Positions 1 through 10,772 of a stretch of 64,000 nt of DNA are shown here, piece after piece. The notes under the pieces are model-generated. The model did no database searches. It was not told where the DNA came from and saw nothing but the letters and a program-made list of their open reading frames with translations. A program made the translations under genes and the position numbers. Position 1 is the first letter of the stretch; the number at the start of each line of letters is the position of its first letter. The stretch is from NCBI GenBank assembly GCA_037893245.1, contig JBAIAA010000668.1, positions 124,001 through 188,000 of the forward strand. Reading direction: 5' to 3'. Source of the stretch: Crossaster papposus (Eukaryota; Echinodermata; Asteroidea; Velatida; Solasteridae).

Positions 1-31
1 AAGAAGTGTGCATAAGAAATATGTAAAGGGA
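1..31 (+). repeat. 31-bp core monomer (reference copy)
   Basis: This copy is the consensus. It contains GTGTGCATAAG near the start, AAATATG in the middle and TAAAGGGA at the end, and the next copy begins at base 32. Composition is 15 A, 9 G, 6 T and 1 C, so 32% GC, 77% purine and no CpG. The end of one copy and the start of the next form a 13-base purine run (AAAGGGAAAGAAG). TAA occurs twice per copy on the + strand, in different frames, so all + frames close quickly; the minus strand has no TAA, TAG or TGA. The first base is chosen arbitrarily. Confidence 0.97.
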
Positions 32-454
32 AAGAAGTGTGCATAAGAAATATGTAAAGGGAAAGAAGTGTGCATAAGAAATATGTAAAGGGAAAGAAGT
101 GTGCATAAGAAATATGTAAAGGGAAAGAAATGTGCATAAGAAATATGTAAAGGGAAAGAAGTGTGCATAAGAAATATGTAAAGGGAAAGAAGTGTGCATA
201 ATAAATATGTAAAGGGAAAGAAGTGTGCATAAGAAATATGTAAAGGGAAAGAAGTGTGCATAAGAAATATGTAAAGGGAAAGAAGTGTGCATAAGAAATA
301 TGTAAAGGGAAAGAAGTGTGCATAAGAAATATGTAAAGGGAAAGAAGTGTGCATAAGAAATATGTAAAGGGAAAGAAGTGTGCATAAGAAACATGTAAAG
401 GGAAAGAAGTGTGCATAAGAAATATGTAAAGGGAAAGAAGTGTGCATAAGAAAT
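1..454. repeat. Leading cassette-free tract
   Basis: Fourteen cores plus the first 20 bases of the fifteenth precede the first cassette. Point variants include GAAATGTGC near 128, CATAATAAAT near 188 and AAACATGTAAAG near 389. It is probably the tail of a longer tract that begins outside the window. Confidence 0.93.
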
Positions 455-1141
455 AAACACATGATGTGGGAACAAGCCCTCGAGTTAAATATGTAAAGGG
501 AAAGAAGTGTGCATAATAAATATGTAAAGGGAAAGAAGTGTGCATAATAAATATGTAAAGGGAAAGAAGTGTGCATAAGAAATATGTAAAGGGAAAGAAG
601 TGTGCATAAGAAATATGTAAAGGGAAAGAAGTGTGCATAAGAAATATGTAAAGGGAAAGAAGTGTGCATAAGAAATATGTAAAGGGAAAGAAGTGTGCAT
701 AAGAAATATGTAAAGGGAAAGAAGTGTGCATAAGAAATATGTAAAGGGAAAGAAGTGTGCATAAGAAATATGTAAAGGGAAAGAAGTGTGCATAAGAAAT
801 ATGTAAAGGGAAAGAAGTGTGCATAAGAAATATGTAAAGGGAAAGAAGTGTGCATAAGAAATATGTAAAGGGAAATAAGTGTGCATAAGAAATATGTAAA
901 GGGAAAGAAGTGTGCATAAGAAATATGTAAAGGGAAATAAGTGTGCATAAGAAATATGTAAAGGGAAAGAAGTGTGCATAAGAAATATGTAAAGGGAAAG
1001 AAGTGTGCATATGAAATATGTAAAGGGAAAGAAGTGTGCATAAGAAATATGTAAAGGGAAAGAAGTGTGCATAAGAAATATGTAAAGGGAAAGAAGTGTG
1101 CATAAGAAATATGTAAAGGGAAAAAAGTGTGCATAAGAAAT
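455..1141. repeat. HOR-I block, copy 1 (687 bp)
   Basis: One cassette core plus 20 plain cores. Diagnostic variants in order are CATAATAAAT twice just after the cassette, GGAAATAAGTG twice (about 873 and 935), CATATGAAAT (about 1008) and GGAAAAAAGTG (about 1120). The same ordered variants recur in the blocks starting at 1829, 4937, 6094, 8898, 10773 and 13820, which makes this a true higher-order repeat. Confidence 0.92.
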
Positions 1142-1828
1142 AAACACATGATGTGGGAACAAGCCCTCGAGTTAAATATGTAAAGGGAAAGAAGTGTGCA
1201 TAAGAAATATGTAAAGGGAAAGAAGTGTGCATAAGAAATATGTAAAGGGAAAGAAGTGTGCATAAGAAATATGTAAAGGGAAAGAAGTGTGCATAAGAAA
1301 AATGTAAAGGGAAAGAAGTGTGCATAAGACATATGTAAAGGGAAAGAAGTGTGCATAAGAAATATGTAAAGGGAAAGAAGTGTGCATAAGAAATATGTAA
1401 AGGGAAAGAAGTGTGCATAAGAAATATGTAAAGGGAAAGAAGTGTGCATAAGAAATATGTAAAGGGAAAGAAGAGTGCATAAGAAATATGTAAAGGGAAA
1501 GAAGTGTGCATAAGAAATATGTAAAGGGAAAGAAGTGTGCATAAGAAATATGTAAAGGGAAAGAAGTGTGCATAAGAAATATGTAAAGGGAAAGAAGTGT
1601 GCATAAGAAATATGTAAAGGGAAAGAAGTGTGCATAAGAAATATGTAAAGGGAAAGAAGTGTGCATAAGAAATATGTAAAGGGAAAGAAGTGTGCATAAG
1701 AAATATGTAAAGGGAAAGAAGTGTGCATAAGAAATATGTAAAGGGAAAGAAGTGTGCATAAGAAATATGTAAAGGGAAAAAAGTGTGCATAAGAAATATG
1801 TAAAGGGAAAGAAGTGTGCATAAGAAAT
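1142..1828. repeat. HOR-II block, short copy (687 bp)
   Basis: One cassette core plus 20 plain cores with the HOR-II variants: AAAAATGTAAAG (about 1299, where the other copies have AAACATG), AGACATATG (about 1328), AAGAGTGC (about 1472) and GGAAAAAAGTG late in the block. It is four cores shorter than the 811-bp copies from 2515, 6781 and 11460, and it lacks the AATGTGTAAAG variant that they carry. Confidence 0.88.
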
Positions 1829-2514
1829 AAACACATGATGTCGGGACAAGCCCTCGAGTTAAATATGTAAAGGGAAAGAAGTGTGCATAATAAATATGTA
1901 AAGGGAAAGAAGTGTGCATAATAAATATGTAAAGGGAAAGAAGTGTGCATAAGAAATATGTAAAGGGAAAGAAGTGTGCATAAGAAATATGTAAAGGGAA
2001 AGAAGTGTGCATAAGAAATATGTAAAGGGAAAGAAGTGTGCATAAGAAATATGTAAAGGGAAAGAAGTGTGCATAAGAAATATGTAAAGGGAAAGAAGTG
2101 TGCATAAGAAATATGTAAAGGGAAAGAAGTGTGCATAAGAAATATGTAAAGGGAAAGAAGTGTGCATAAGAAATATGTAAAGGGAAAGAAGTGTGCATAA
2201 GAAATATGTAAAGGGAAAGAAGTGTGCATAAGAAATATGTAAAGGGAAATAAGTGTGCATAAGAAATATGTAAAGGGAAAGAAGTGTGCATAAGAAATAT
2301 GTAAAGGGAAATAAGTGTGCATAAGAAATATGTAAAGGGAAAGAAGTGTGCATAAGAAATATGTAAAGGAAAGAAGTGTGCATATGAAATATGTAAAGGG
2401 AAAGAAGTGTGCATAAGAAATATGTAAAGGGAAAGAAGTGTGCATAAGAAATATGTAAAGGGAAAGAAGTGTGCATAAGAAATATGTAGAGGGAAAAAAG
2501 TGTGCATAAGAAAT
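1829..2514. repeat. HOR-I block, copy 2 (686 bp)
   Basis: It has the same variant order as the block at 455. It opens with a TCGGGAC-type cassette, and one core near 2370 has lost a G, giving 686 instead of 687 bp. A GTAGAGGG variant occurs near 2488. Confidence 0.9.
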
Positions 2515-3325
2515 AAACACATGATGTGGGAACAAGCCCTCGAGTTAAATATGTAAAGGGAAAGAAGTGTGCATAAGAAATATGTAAAGGGAAAGAAGTG
2601 TGCATAAGAAATATGTAAAGGGAAAGAAGTGTGCATAAGAAATATGTAAAGGGAAAGAAGTGTGCATAAGAAACATGTAAAGGGAAAGAAGTGTGCATAA
2701 GACATATGTAAAGGGAAAGAAGTGTGCATAAGAAATATGTAAAGGGAAAGAAGTGTGCATAAGAAATATGTAAAGGGAAAGAAGTGTGCATAAGAAATAT
2801 GTAAAGGGAAAGAAGTGTGCATAAGAAATATGTAAAGGGAAAGAAGAGTGCATAAGAAATATGTAAAGGGAAAGAAGTGTGCATAAGAAATATGTAAAGG
2901 GAAAGAAGTGTGCATAAGAAATATGTAAAGGGAAAGAAGTGTGCATAAGAAATATGTAAAGGGAAAGAAGTGTGCATAAGAAATATGTAAAGGGAAAGAA
3001 GTGTGCATAAGAAATATGTAAAGGGAAAGAAGTGTGCATAAGAAATATGTAAAGGGAAAGAAGTGTGCATAAGAAATGTGTAAAGGGAAAGAAGTGTGCA
3101 TAAGAAATATGTAAAGGGAAAGAAGTGTGCATAAGAAATATGTAAAGGGAAAGAAGTGTGCATAAGAAATATGTAAAGGGAAAGAAGTGTGCATAAGAAA
3201 TATGTAAAGGGAAAGAAGTGTGCATAAGAAATATGTAAAGGGAAAGAAGTGTGCATAAGAAATATGTAAAGGGAAAAAAGTGTGCATAAGAAATATGTAA
3301 AGGGAAAGAAGTGTGCATAAGAAAT
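2515..3325. repeat. HOR-II block (811 bp)
   Basis: One cassette core plus 24 plain cores. Ordered variants are AAACATG (about 2672), AGACATATG (about 2701), AAGAGTGC (about 2845), AATGTGTAAAG (about 3076) and GGAAAAAAGTG (about 3273). It is followed directly by a six-cassette cluster, as are the matching blocks from 6781 and 11460. Confidence 0.9.
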
Positions 3326-3372
3326 AAACACATGATGTCGGGACAAGCCCTCGAGTTAAATATGTAAAGGGA

Positions 3373-3439
3373 AAGAAGTGTGCATAAGAAATAAACACAT
3401 GATGTGGGAACAAGCCCTCGAGTTAAATATGTAAAGGGA
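3373..3439 (+). repeat. 67-bp long monomer (core plus cassette, reference copy)
   Basis: This copy is the core split after its 20th base by a 36-bp cassette; the remaining 11 core bases follow. All 148 long monomers have the cassette at this position and in this orientation. Tandem runs of long monomers give exact 67-bp steps, for example cassettes at 3393, 3460, 3527, 3594 and 3661. Since 67 and 31 both leave remainder 1 on division by 3, reading frames rotate by one with every unit of either kind. Confidence 0.96.
3393..3428 (+). repeat. 36-bp cassette inside the long monomer
   Basis: The cassette carries an 11-bp inverted repeat CACATGATGTG (3396-3406; 5-bp arms, one central G), a GGGAACAAGCCC stretch, an XhoI site CTCGAG (3417-3422) and ends in TTAAAT. 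Its CpG is the only one in consensus satellite sequence. It also holds the TAA that closes one minus-strand frame. The sequence AAATA occurs at both junctions, so cassette loss (or gain) by recombination between 5-bp direct repeats is possible. Recurrent variants include TCGGGAC for TGGGAAC, GTGCGAAC, and CCCGAGAG, CCCTCTAG or CCCCAGAG in place of CCCTCGAG. I recognise no protein-binding motif or transposon in it. Confidence 0.95.
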
Positions 3440-3696
3440 AAGAAGTGTGCATAAGAAATAAACACATGATGTGGGAACAAGCCCTCGAGTTAAATATGTA
3501 AAGGGAAAGAAGTGTGCATAAGAAATAAACACATGATGTGGGAACAATCCCTCGAGTTAAATATGTAAAGGGAAAGAAGTGTGCATAAGAAATAAACACA
3601 TGATGTGGGAACAAGCCCTCGAGTTAAATATGTAACGGGAAAGAAGTGTGCATAAGAAATAAACACATGATGTGGGAACAAGCCCTCGAGTTAAAT

Positions 3697-4936
3697 ATGT
3701 AAAGGGAAAGAAGTGTGCATAAGAAATATGTAAAGGGAAAGAAGTGTGCATAAGAAATATGTAAAGGGAAAGAAGTGTGCATAAGAAATATGTAAAGGGA
3801 AAGAAGTGTGCATAAGAAATATGTAAAGGGAAAGAAGTGTGCATAAGAAATATGTAAAGGGAAAGAAGTGTGCATAAGAAATATGTAAAGGGAAAGAAGT
3901 GTGCATAAGAAATATGTAAAGGGAAAGAAGTGTGCATAAGAAATATGTAAAGGGAAAGAAGTGTGCATAAGAAATATGTAAAGGGAAAGAAGTGTGCATA
4001 AGAAATATGTAAAGGGAAAGAAGTGTGCATAAGAAATATGTAAAGGGAAAGAAGTGTGCATAAGAAATATGTAAAGGGAAAGAAGTGTGCATAAGAAATA
4101 TGTAAAGGGAAAGAAGTGTGCATAAGAAATATGTAAAGGGAAAGAAGTGTGCATAAGAAATATGTAAAGGGAAAGAAGTGTGCATAAGAAATATGTAAAG
4201 GGAAAGAAGTGTGCATAAGAAATATGTAAAGGGAAAGAAGTGTGCATAAGAAATATGTAAAGGGAAAGAAGTGTGCATAAGAAATATGTAAAGGGAAAGA
4301 AGTGTGCATAAGAAATATGTAAAGGGAAAGAAGTGTGCATAAGAAATATGTAAAGGGAAAGAAGTGTGCATAAGAAATATGTAAAGGGAAAGAAGTGTGC
4401 ATAAGAAATATGTAAAGGGAAAGAAGTGTGCATAAGAAATATGTAAAGGGAAAGAAGTGTGCATAAGAAATATGTAAAGGGAAAGAAGTGTGCATAAGAA
4501 ATATGTAAAGGGAAAGAAGTGTGCATAATAAATATGTAAAGGGAAAGAAGTGTGCATAAGAAATATGTAAAGGGAAAGAAGTGTGCATAAGAAATATGTA
4601 AAGGGAAAGAAGTGTGCATAAGAAATATGTAAAGGGAAAGAAGTGTGCATAAGAAATATGTAAAGGGAAAGAAGTGTGCATAAGAAATATGTAAAGGGAA
4701 AGAAGTGTGCATAAGAAATATGTAAAGGGAAAGAAGTGTGCATAAGAAATATGTAAAGGGAAAGAAATGTGCATAAGAAATATGTAAAGGGAAAGAAGTG
4801 TGCATAAGAAATATGTAAAGGGAAAGAAGTGTGCATAAGAAATATGTAAAGGGAAAGAAGTGTGCATAAGAAATATGTAAAGGGAAAGAAGTATGCATAA
4901 GAAATATGTAAAGGGAAAGAAGTGTGCATAAGAAAT
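3697..4936. repeat. Cassette-free tract of 39 cores
   Basis: Plain cores with few variants: CATAATAAAT near 4527, GAAATGTGC near 4766 and AAGTATGCATAAG near 4890. The tracts from 7963 (14 cores) and 12642 (37 cores) occupy the same place after their clusters, so this segment differs in core number between otherwise similar blocks. The 12642 tract carries the same three variants near its end. Confidence 0.92.
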
Positions 4937-5623
4937 AAACACATGATGTGGGAACAAGCCCTCGAGTTAAATATGTAAAGGGAAAGAAGTGTGCATAATA
5001 AATATGTAAAGGGAAAGAAGTGTGCATAATAAATATGTAAAGGGAAAGAAGTGTGCATAAGAAATATGTAAAGGGAAAGAAGTGTGCATAAGAAATATGT
5101 AAAGGGAAAGAAGTGTGCATAAGAAATATGTAAAGGGAAAGAAGTGTGCATAAGAAATATGTAAAGGGAAAGAAGTGTGCATAAGAAATATGTAAAGGGA
5201 AAGAAGTGTGCATAAGAAATATGTAAAGGGAAAGAAGTGTGCATAAGAAATATGTAAAGGGAAAGAAGTGTGCATAAGAAATATGTAAAGGGAAAGAAGT
5301 GTGCATAAGAAATATGTAAAGGGAAAGAAGTGTGCATAAGAAATATGTAAAGGGAAATAAGTGTGCATAAGAAATATGTAAAGGGAAAGAAGTGTGCATA
5401 AGAAATATGTAAAGGGAAATAAGTGTGCATAAGAAATATGTAAAGGGAAAGAAGTGTGCATAAGAAATATGTAAAGGGAAAGAAGTGTGCATATGAAATA
5501 TGTAAAGGGAAAGAAGTGTGCATAAGAAATATGTAAAGGGAAAGAAGTGTGCATAAGAAATATGTAAAGGGAAAGAAGTGTGCATAAGAAATATGTAAAG
5601 GGAAAAAAGTGTGCATAAGAAAT
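4937..5623. repeat. HOR-I block, copy 3 (687 bp)
   Basis: It carries the HOR-I variant order (two CATAATAAAT, two GGAAATAAGTG, CATATGAAAT, GGAAAAAAGTG) at the same internal offsets as the block from 455. Minus-strand translations of the two are identical over 225 residues. Confidence 0.93.
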
Positions 5624-6093
5624 AAACACATGATGTGGGAACAAGCCCTCGAGTTAAATATGTAAAGGGAAAGAAGTGTGCATAAGAAATATGTAAAGGG
5701 AAAGAAGTGTGCATAAGAAATATGTAAAGGGAAAGAAGTGTGCATAAGAAATATGTAAAGGGAAAGAAGTGTGCATAAGAAATATGTAAAGGGAAAAAAG
5801 TGTGCATAAGAAATATGTAAAGGGAAAGAAGTGTGCATAAGAAATATGTAAAGGGAAAGAAGTGTGCATAAGAAATATGTAAAGGGAAAGAAGTGTGCAT
5901 AAGAAATATGTAAAGGGAAAGAAGTGTGCATAAGAAATATGTAAAGGGAAAGAAGTGTGCATAAGAAATATGTAAAGGGAAAGAAGTGTGCATAAGAAAT
6001 ATGTAAAGGGAAAGAAGTGTGCATAAGAATTATGTAAAGGGAAAGAAGTGTGCATAAGAAATATGTAAAGGGAAAGAAGTGTGCATAAGAAAT
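5624..6093. repeat. HOR-III block, copy 1 (470 bp)
   Basis: One cassette core plus 13 plain cores. Diagnostic variants are GGAAAAAAGTG (about 5794) and AGAATTATG (about 6028). The second puts a TAA on the minus strand. The blocks from 8428 and 10303 have both variants at the same offsets, and each of the three is followed by a HOR-I block. Confidence 0.92.
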
Positions 6094-6780
6094 AAACACA
6101 TGATGTGGGAACAAGCCCTCGAGTTAAATATGTAAAGGGAAAGAAGTGTGCATAATAAATATGTAAAGGGAAAGAAGTGTGCATAATAAATATGTAAAGG
6201 GAAAGAAGTGTGCATAAGAAATATGTAAAGGGAAAGAAGTGTGCATAAGAAATATGTAAAGGGAAAGAAGTGTGCATAAGAAATATGTAAAGGGAAAGAA
6301 GTGTGCATAAGAAATATGTAAAGGGAAAGAAGTGTGCATAAGAAATATGTAAAGGGAAAGAAGTGTGCATAAGAAATATGTAAAGGGAAAGAAGTGTGCA
6401 TAAGAAATATGTAAAGGGAAAGAAGTGTGCATAAGAAATATGTAAAGGGAAAGAAGTGTGCATAAGAAATATGTAAAGGGAAAGAAGTGTGCATAAGAAA
6501 TATGTAAAGGGAAATAAGTGTGCATAAGAAATATGTAAAGGGAAAGAAGTGTGCATAAGAAATATGTAAAGGGAAATAAGTGTGCATAAGAAATATGTAA
6601 AGGGAAAGAAGTGTGCATAAGAAATATGTAAAGGGAAAGAAGTGTGCATATGAAATATGTAAAGGGAAAGAAGTGTGCATAAGAAATATGTAAAGGGAAA
6701 GAAGTGTGCATAAGAAATATGTAAAGGGAAAGAAGTGTGCATAAGAAATATGTAAAGGGAAAAAAGTGTGCATAAGAAAT
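6094..6780. repeat. HOR-I block, copy 4 (687 bp)
   Basis: It has the HOR-I variant order at unchanged offsets, preceded by HOR-III and followed by HOR-II. This III-I-II succession recurs from 8428 and from 10303. Confidence 0.93.
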
Positions 6781-7591
6781 AAACACATGATGTGGGAACA
6801 AGCCCTCGAGTTAAATATGTAAAGGGAAAGAAGTGTGCATAAGAAATATGTAAAGGGAAAGAAGTGTGCATAAGAAATATGTAAAGGGAAAGAAGTGTGC
6901 ATAAGAAATATGTAAAGGGAAAGAAGTGTGCATAAGAAACATGTAAAGGGAAAGAAGTGTGCATAAGACATATGTAAAGGGAAAGAAGTGTGCATAAGAA
7001 ATATGTAAAGGGAAAGAAGTGTGCATAAGAAATATGTAAAGGGAAAGAAGTGTGCATAAGAAATATGTAAAGGGAAAGAAGTGTGCATAAGAAATATGTA
7101 AAGGGAAAGAAGAGTGCATAAGAAATATGTAAAGGGAAAGAAGTGTGCATAAGAAATATGTAAAGGGAAAGAAGTGTGCATAAGAAATATGTAAAGGGAA
7201 AGAAGTGTGCATAAGAAATATGTAAAGGGAAAGAAGTGTGCATAAGAAATATGTAAAGGGAAAGAAGTGTGCATAAGAAATATGTAAAGGGAAAGAAGTG
7301 TGCATAAGAAATATGTAAAGGGAAAGAAGTGTGCATAAGAAATGTGTAAAGGGAAAGAAGTGTGCATAAGAAATATGTAAAGGGAAAGAAGTGTGCATAA
7401 GAAATATGTAAAGGGAAAGAAGTGTGCATAAGAAATATGTAAAGGGAAAGAAGTGTGCATAAGAAATATGTAAAGGGAAAGAAGTGTGCATAAGAAATAT
7501 GTAAAGGGAAAGAAGTGTGCATAAGAAATATGTAAAGGGAAAAAAGTGTGCATAAGAAATATGTAAAGGGAAAGAAGTGTGCATAAGAAAT
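6781..7591. repeat. HOR-II block (811 bp), copy 2
   Basis: It matches the block from 2515 in length and in variant order (AAACATG, AGACATATG, AAGAGTGC, AATGTGTAAAG, GGAAAAAAGTG), and is likewise followed by a six-cassette cluster. Confidence 0.92.
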
Positions 7592-7962
7592 AAACACATG
7601 ATGTCGGGACAAGCCCTCGAGTTAAATATGTAAAGGGAAAGAAGTGTGCATAAGAAATAAACACATGATGTGGGAACAAGCCCTCGAGTTAAATATGTAA
7701 AGGGAAAGAAGTGTGCATAAGAAATAAACACATGATGTGGGAACAAGCCCTCGAGTTAAATATGTAAAGGGAAAGAAGTGTGCATAAGAAATAAACACAT
7801 GATGTGGGAACAATCCCTCGAGTTAAATATGTAAAGGGAAAGAAGTGTGCATAAGAAATAAACACATGATGTGGGAACAAGCCCTCGAGTTAAATATGTA
7901 ACGGGAAAGAAGTGTGCATAAGAAATAAACACATGATGTGGGAACAAGCCCTCGAGTTAAAT
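7592..7962. repeat. Six-cassette cluster, copy 2
   Basis: Cassettes start at 7592, 7659, 7726, 7793, 7860 and 7927. The TCGGGAC first member, ACAATCCCTCGAG fourth member and GTAACGGG core sit in the same positions as in the cluster from 3326. Confidence 0.93.
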
Positions 7963-8427
7963 ATGTAAAGGGAAAGAAGTGTGCATAAGAAATATGTAAA
8001 GGGAAAGAAGTGTGCATAAGAAATATGTAAAGGGAAAGAAGTGTGCATAAGAAATATGTAAAGGGAAAGAAGTGTGCATAAGAAATATGTAAAGGGAAAG
8101 AAGTGTGCATAAGAAATATGTAAAGGGAAAGAAGTGTGCATAAGAAATATGTAAAGGGAAAGAAGTGTGCATAAGAAATATGTAAAGGGAAAGAAGTGTG
8201 CATAAGAAATATGTAAAGGGAAAGAAGTGTGCATAAGAAATATGTAAAGGGAAAGAAGTGTGCATAAGAAATATGTAAAGGGAAAGAAGTGTGCATAAGA
8301 AATATGTAAAGGGAAAGAAGTGTGCATAAGAAATATGTAAAGGGAAAGAAGTGTGCATAAGAAATATGTAAAGGGAAAGAAGTGTGCATAAGAAATATGT
8401 AAAGGGAAAAAAGTGTGCATAAGAAAT
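7963..8427. repeat. Cassette-free tract of 14 cores
   Basis: Plain cores ending in a GGAAAAAAGTG variant near 8408. It is much shorter than the equivalent tracts from 3697 and 12642. Confidence 0.92.
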
Positions 8428-8897
8428 AAACACATGATGTGGGAACAAGCCCTCGAGTTAAATATGTAAAGGGAAAGAAGTGTGCATAAGAAATATGTAA
8501 AGGGAAAGAAGTGTGCATAAGAAATATGTAAAGGGAAAGAAGTGTGCATAAGAAATATGTAAAGGGAAAGAAGTGTGCATAAGAAATATGTAAAGGGAAA
8601 AAAGTGTGCATAAGAAATATGTAAAGGGAAAGAAGTGTGCATAAGAAATATGTAAAGGGAAAGAAGTGTGCATAAGAAATATGTAAAGGGAAAGAAGTGT
8701 GCATAAGAAATATGTAAAGGGAAAGAAGTGTGCATAAGAAATATGTAAAGGGAAAGAAGTGTGCATAAGAAATATGTAAAGGGAAAGAAGTGTGCATAAG
8801 AAATATGTAAAGGGAAAGAAGTGTGCATAAGAATTATGTAAAGGGAAAGAAGTGTGCATAAGAAATATGTAAAGGGAAAGAAGTGTGCATAAGAAAT
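8428..8897. repeat. HOR-III block, copy 2 (470 bp)
   Basis: It has GGAAAAAAGTG (about 8598) and AGAATTATG (about 8831) at the same offsets as the block from 5624. Confidence 0.92.
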
Positions 8898-9584
8898 AAA
8901 CACATGATGTGGGAACAAGCCCTCGAGTTAAATATGTAAAGGGAAAGAAGTGTGCATAATAAATATGTAAAGGGAAAGAAGTGTGCATAATAAATATGTA
9001 AAGGGAAAGAAGTGTGCATAAGAAATATGTAAAGGGAAAGAAGTGTGCATAAGAAATATGTAAAGGGAAAGAAGTGTGCATAAGAAATATGTAAAGGGAA
9101 AGAAGTGTGCATAAGAAATATGTAAAGGGAAAGAAGTGTGCATAAGAAATATGTAAAGGGAAAGAAGTGTGCATAAGAAATATGTAAAGGGAAAGAAGTG
9201 TGCATAAGAAATATGTAAAGGGAAAGAAGTGTGCATAAGAAATATGTAAAGGGAAAGAAGTGTGCATAAGAAATATGTAAAGGGAAAGAAGTGTGCATAA
9301 GAAATATGTAAAGGGAAATAAGTGTGCATAAGAAATATGTAAAGGGAAAGAAGTGTGCATAAGAAATATGTAAAGGGAAATAAGTGTGCATAAGAAATAT
9401 GTAAAGGGAAAGAAGTGTGCATAAGAAATATGTAAAGGGAAAGAAGTGTGCATATGAAATATGTAAAGGGAAAGAAGTGTGCATAAGAAATATGTAAAGG
9501 GAAAGAAGTGTGCATAAGAAATATGTAAAGGGAAAGAAGTGTGCATAAGAAATATGTAAAGGGAAAAAAGTGTGCATAAGAAAT
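8898..9584. repeat. HOR-I block, copy 5 (687 bp)
   Basis: It has the full HOR-I variant series. It follows HOR-III and precedes a shortened HOR-II. Confidence 0.93.
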
Positions 9585-10302
9585 AAACACATGATGTGGG
9601 AACAAGCCCTCGAGTTAAATATGTAAAGGGAAAGAAGTGTGCATAAGAAATATGTAAAGGGAAAGAAGTGTGCATAAGAAATATGTAAAGGGAAAGAAGT
9701 GTGCATAAGAAATATGTAAAGGGAAAGAAGTGTGCATAAGAAACATGTAAAGGGAAAGAAGTGTGCATAAGACATATGTAAAGGGAAAGAAGTGTGCATA
9801 AGAAATATGTAAAGGGAAAGAAGTGTGCATAAGAAATATGTAAAGGGAAAGAAGTGTGCATAAGAAATATGTAAAGGGAAAGAAGTGTGCATAAGAAATA
9901 TGTAAAGGGAAAGAAGAGTGCATAAGAAATATGTAAAGGGAAAGAAGTGTGCATAAGAAATATGTAAAGGGAAAGAAGTGTGCATAAGAAATATGTAAAG
10001 GGAAAGAAGTGTGCATAAGAAATATGTAAAGGGAAAGAAGTGTGCATAAGAAATATGTAAAGGGAAAGAAGTGTGCATAAGAAATATGTAAAGGGAAAGA
10101 AGTGTGCATAAGAAATATGTAAAGGGAAAGAAGTGTGCATAAGAAATGTGTAAAGGGAAAGAAGTGTGCATAAGAAATATGTAAAGGGAAAGAAGTGTGC
10201 ATAAGAAATATGTAAAGGGAAAGAAGTGTGCATAAGAAATATGTAAAGGGAAAGAAGTGTGCATAAGAAATATGTAAAGGGAAAAAAGTGTGCATAAGAA
10301 AT
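9585..10302. repeat. HOR-II block, 718-bp variant
   Basis: It carries AAACATG, AGACATATG, AAGAGTGC, AATGTGTAAAG and GGAAAAAAGTG but is three cores shorter than the 811-bp copies. No six-cassette cluster follows it; a HOR-III block follows directly, so a cluster and tract are absent here relative to the neighbouring repeats. Confidence 0.9.
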
Positions 10303-10772
10303 AAACACATGATGTGGGAACAAGCCCTCGAGTTAAATATGTAAAGGGAAAGAAGTGTGCATAAGAAATATGTAAAGGGAAAGAAGTGTGCATAAGAAAT
10401 ATGTAAAGGGAAAGAAGTGTGCATAAGAAATATGTAAAGGGAAAGAAGTGTGCATAAGAAATATGTAAAGGGAAAAAAGTGTGCATAAGAAATATGTAAA
10501 GGGAAAGAAGTGTGCATAAGAAATATGTAAAGGGAAAGAAGTGTGCATAAGAAATATGTAAAGGGAAAGAAGTGTGCATAAGAAATATGTAAAGGGAAAG
10601 AAGTGTGCATAAGAAATATGTAAAGGGAAAGAAGTGTGCATAAGAAATATGTAAAGGGAAAGAAGTGTGCATAAGAAATATGTAAAGGGAAAGAAGTGTG
10701 CATAAGAATTATGTAAAGGGAAAGAAGTGTGCATAAGAAATATGTAAAGGGAAAGAAGTGTGCATAAGAAAT
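10303..10772. repeat. HOR-III block, copy 3 (470 bp)
   Basis: GGAAAAAAGTG (about 10473) and AGAATTATG (about 10706) lie at the standard offsets. Confidence 0.92.

Larger units (their letters stand above)
3326..3696. repeat. Six-cassette cluster, copy 1
   Basis: Cassettes start at 3326, 3393, 3460, 3527, 3594 and 3661, in exact 67-bp steps with no plain cores between them. The first is the TCGGGAC variant, the fourth has ACAATCCCTCGAG, and the core after the fifth has GTAACGGG. The clusters from 7592 and 12271 share all three variants in the same positions, so they descend from one cluster copied whole. Confidence 0.93.

Noticed and set aside
485-1162. Repeated identical 225-codon minus-strand frames (485-1162, 4967-5644, 6124-6801, 8928-9605, 10803-11480) as a gene family
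   Set aside because: They are the HOR-I block read in one frame between two cassettes. Their identity reflects recent block duplication. No codon-position bias or non-repeat terminus is present.
3326-3361. CENP-B box (cassette variant with CGGGAC resembles part of it)
   Set aside because: The required TTCG....A..CGGG pattern is not met on either strand in the consensus cassette or in the variants I read.
3393-3428. Cassette as a mobile element or a solo LTR remnant
   Set aside because: It is 36 bp, without terminal inverted repeats, coding capacity or variable insertion sites; all 148 copies sit at the same core position and orientation. The 5-bp AAATA repeat is compatible with a target duplication but is too short to decide.
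3326-3696. CRISPR array (regular short repeats at 67-bp steps)
   Set aside because: The 'spacers' are identical to each other and to the core, so there are no unique spacers; no cas genes or leader are present.
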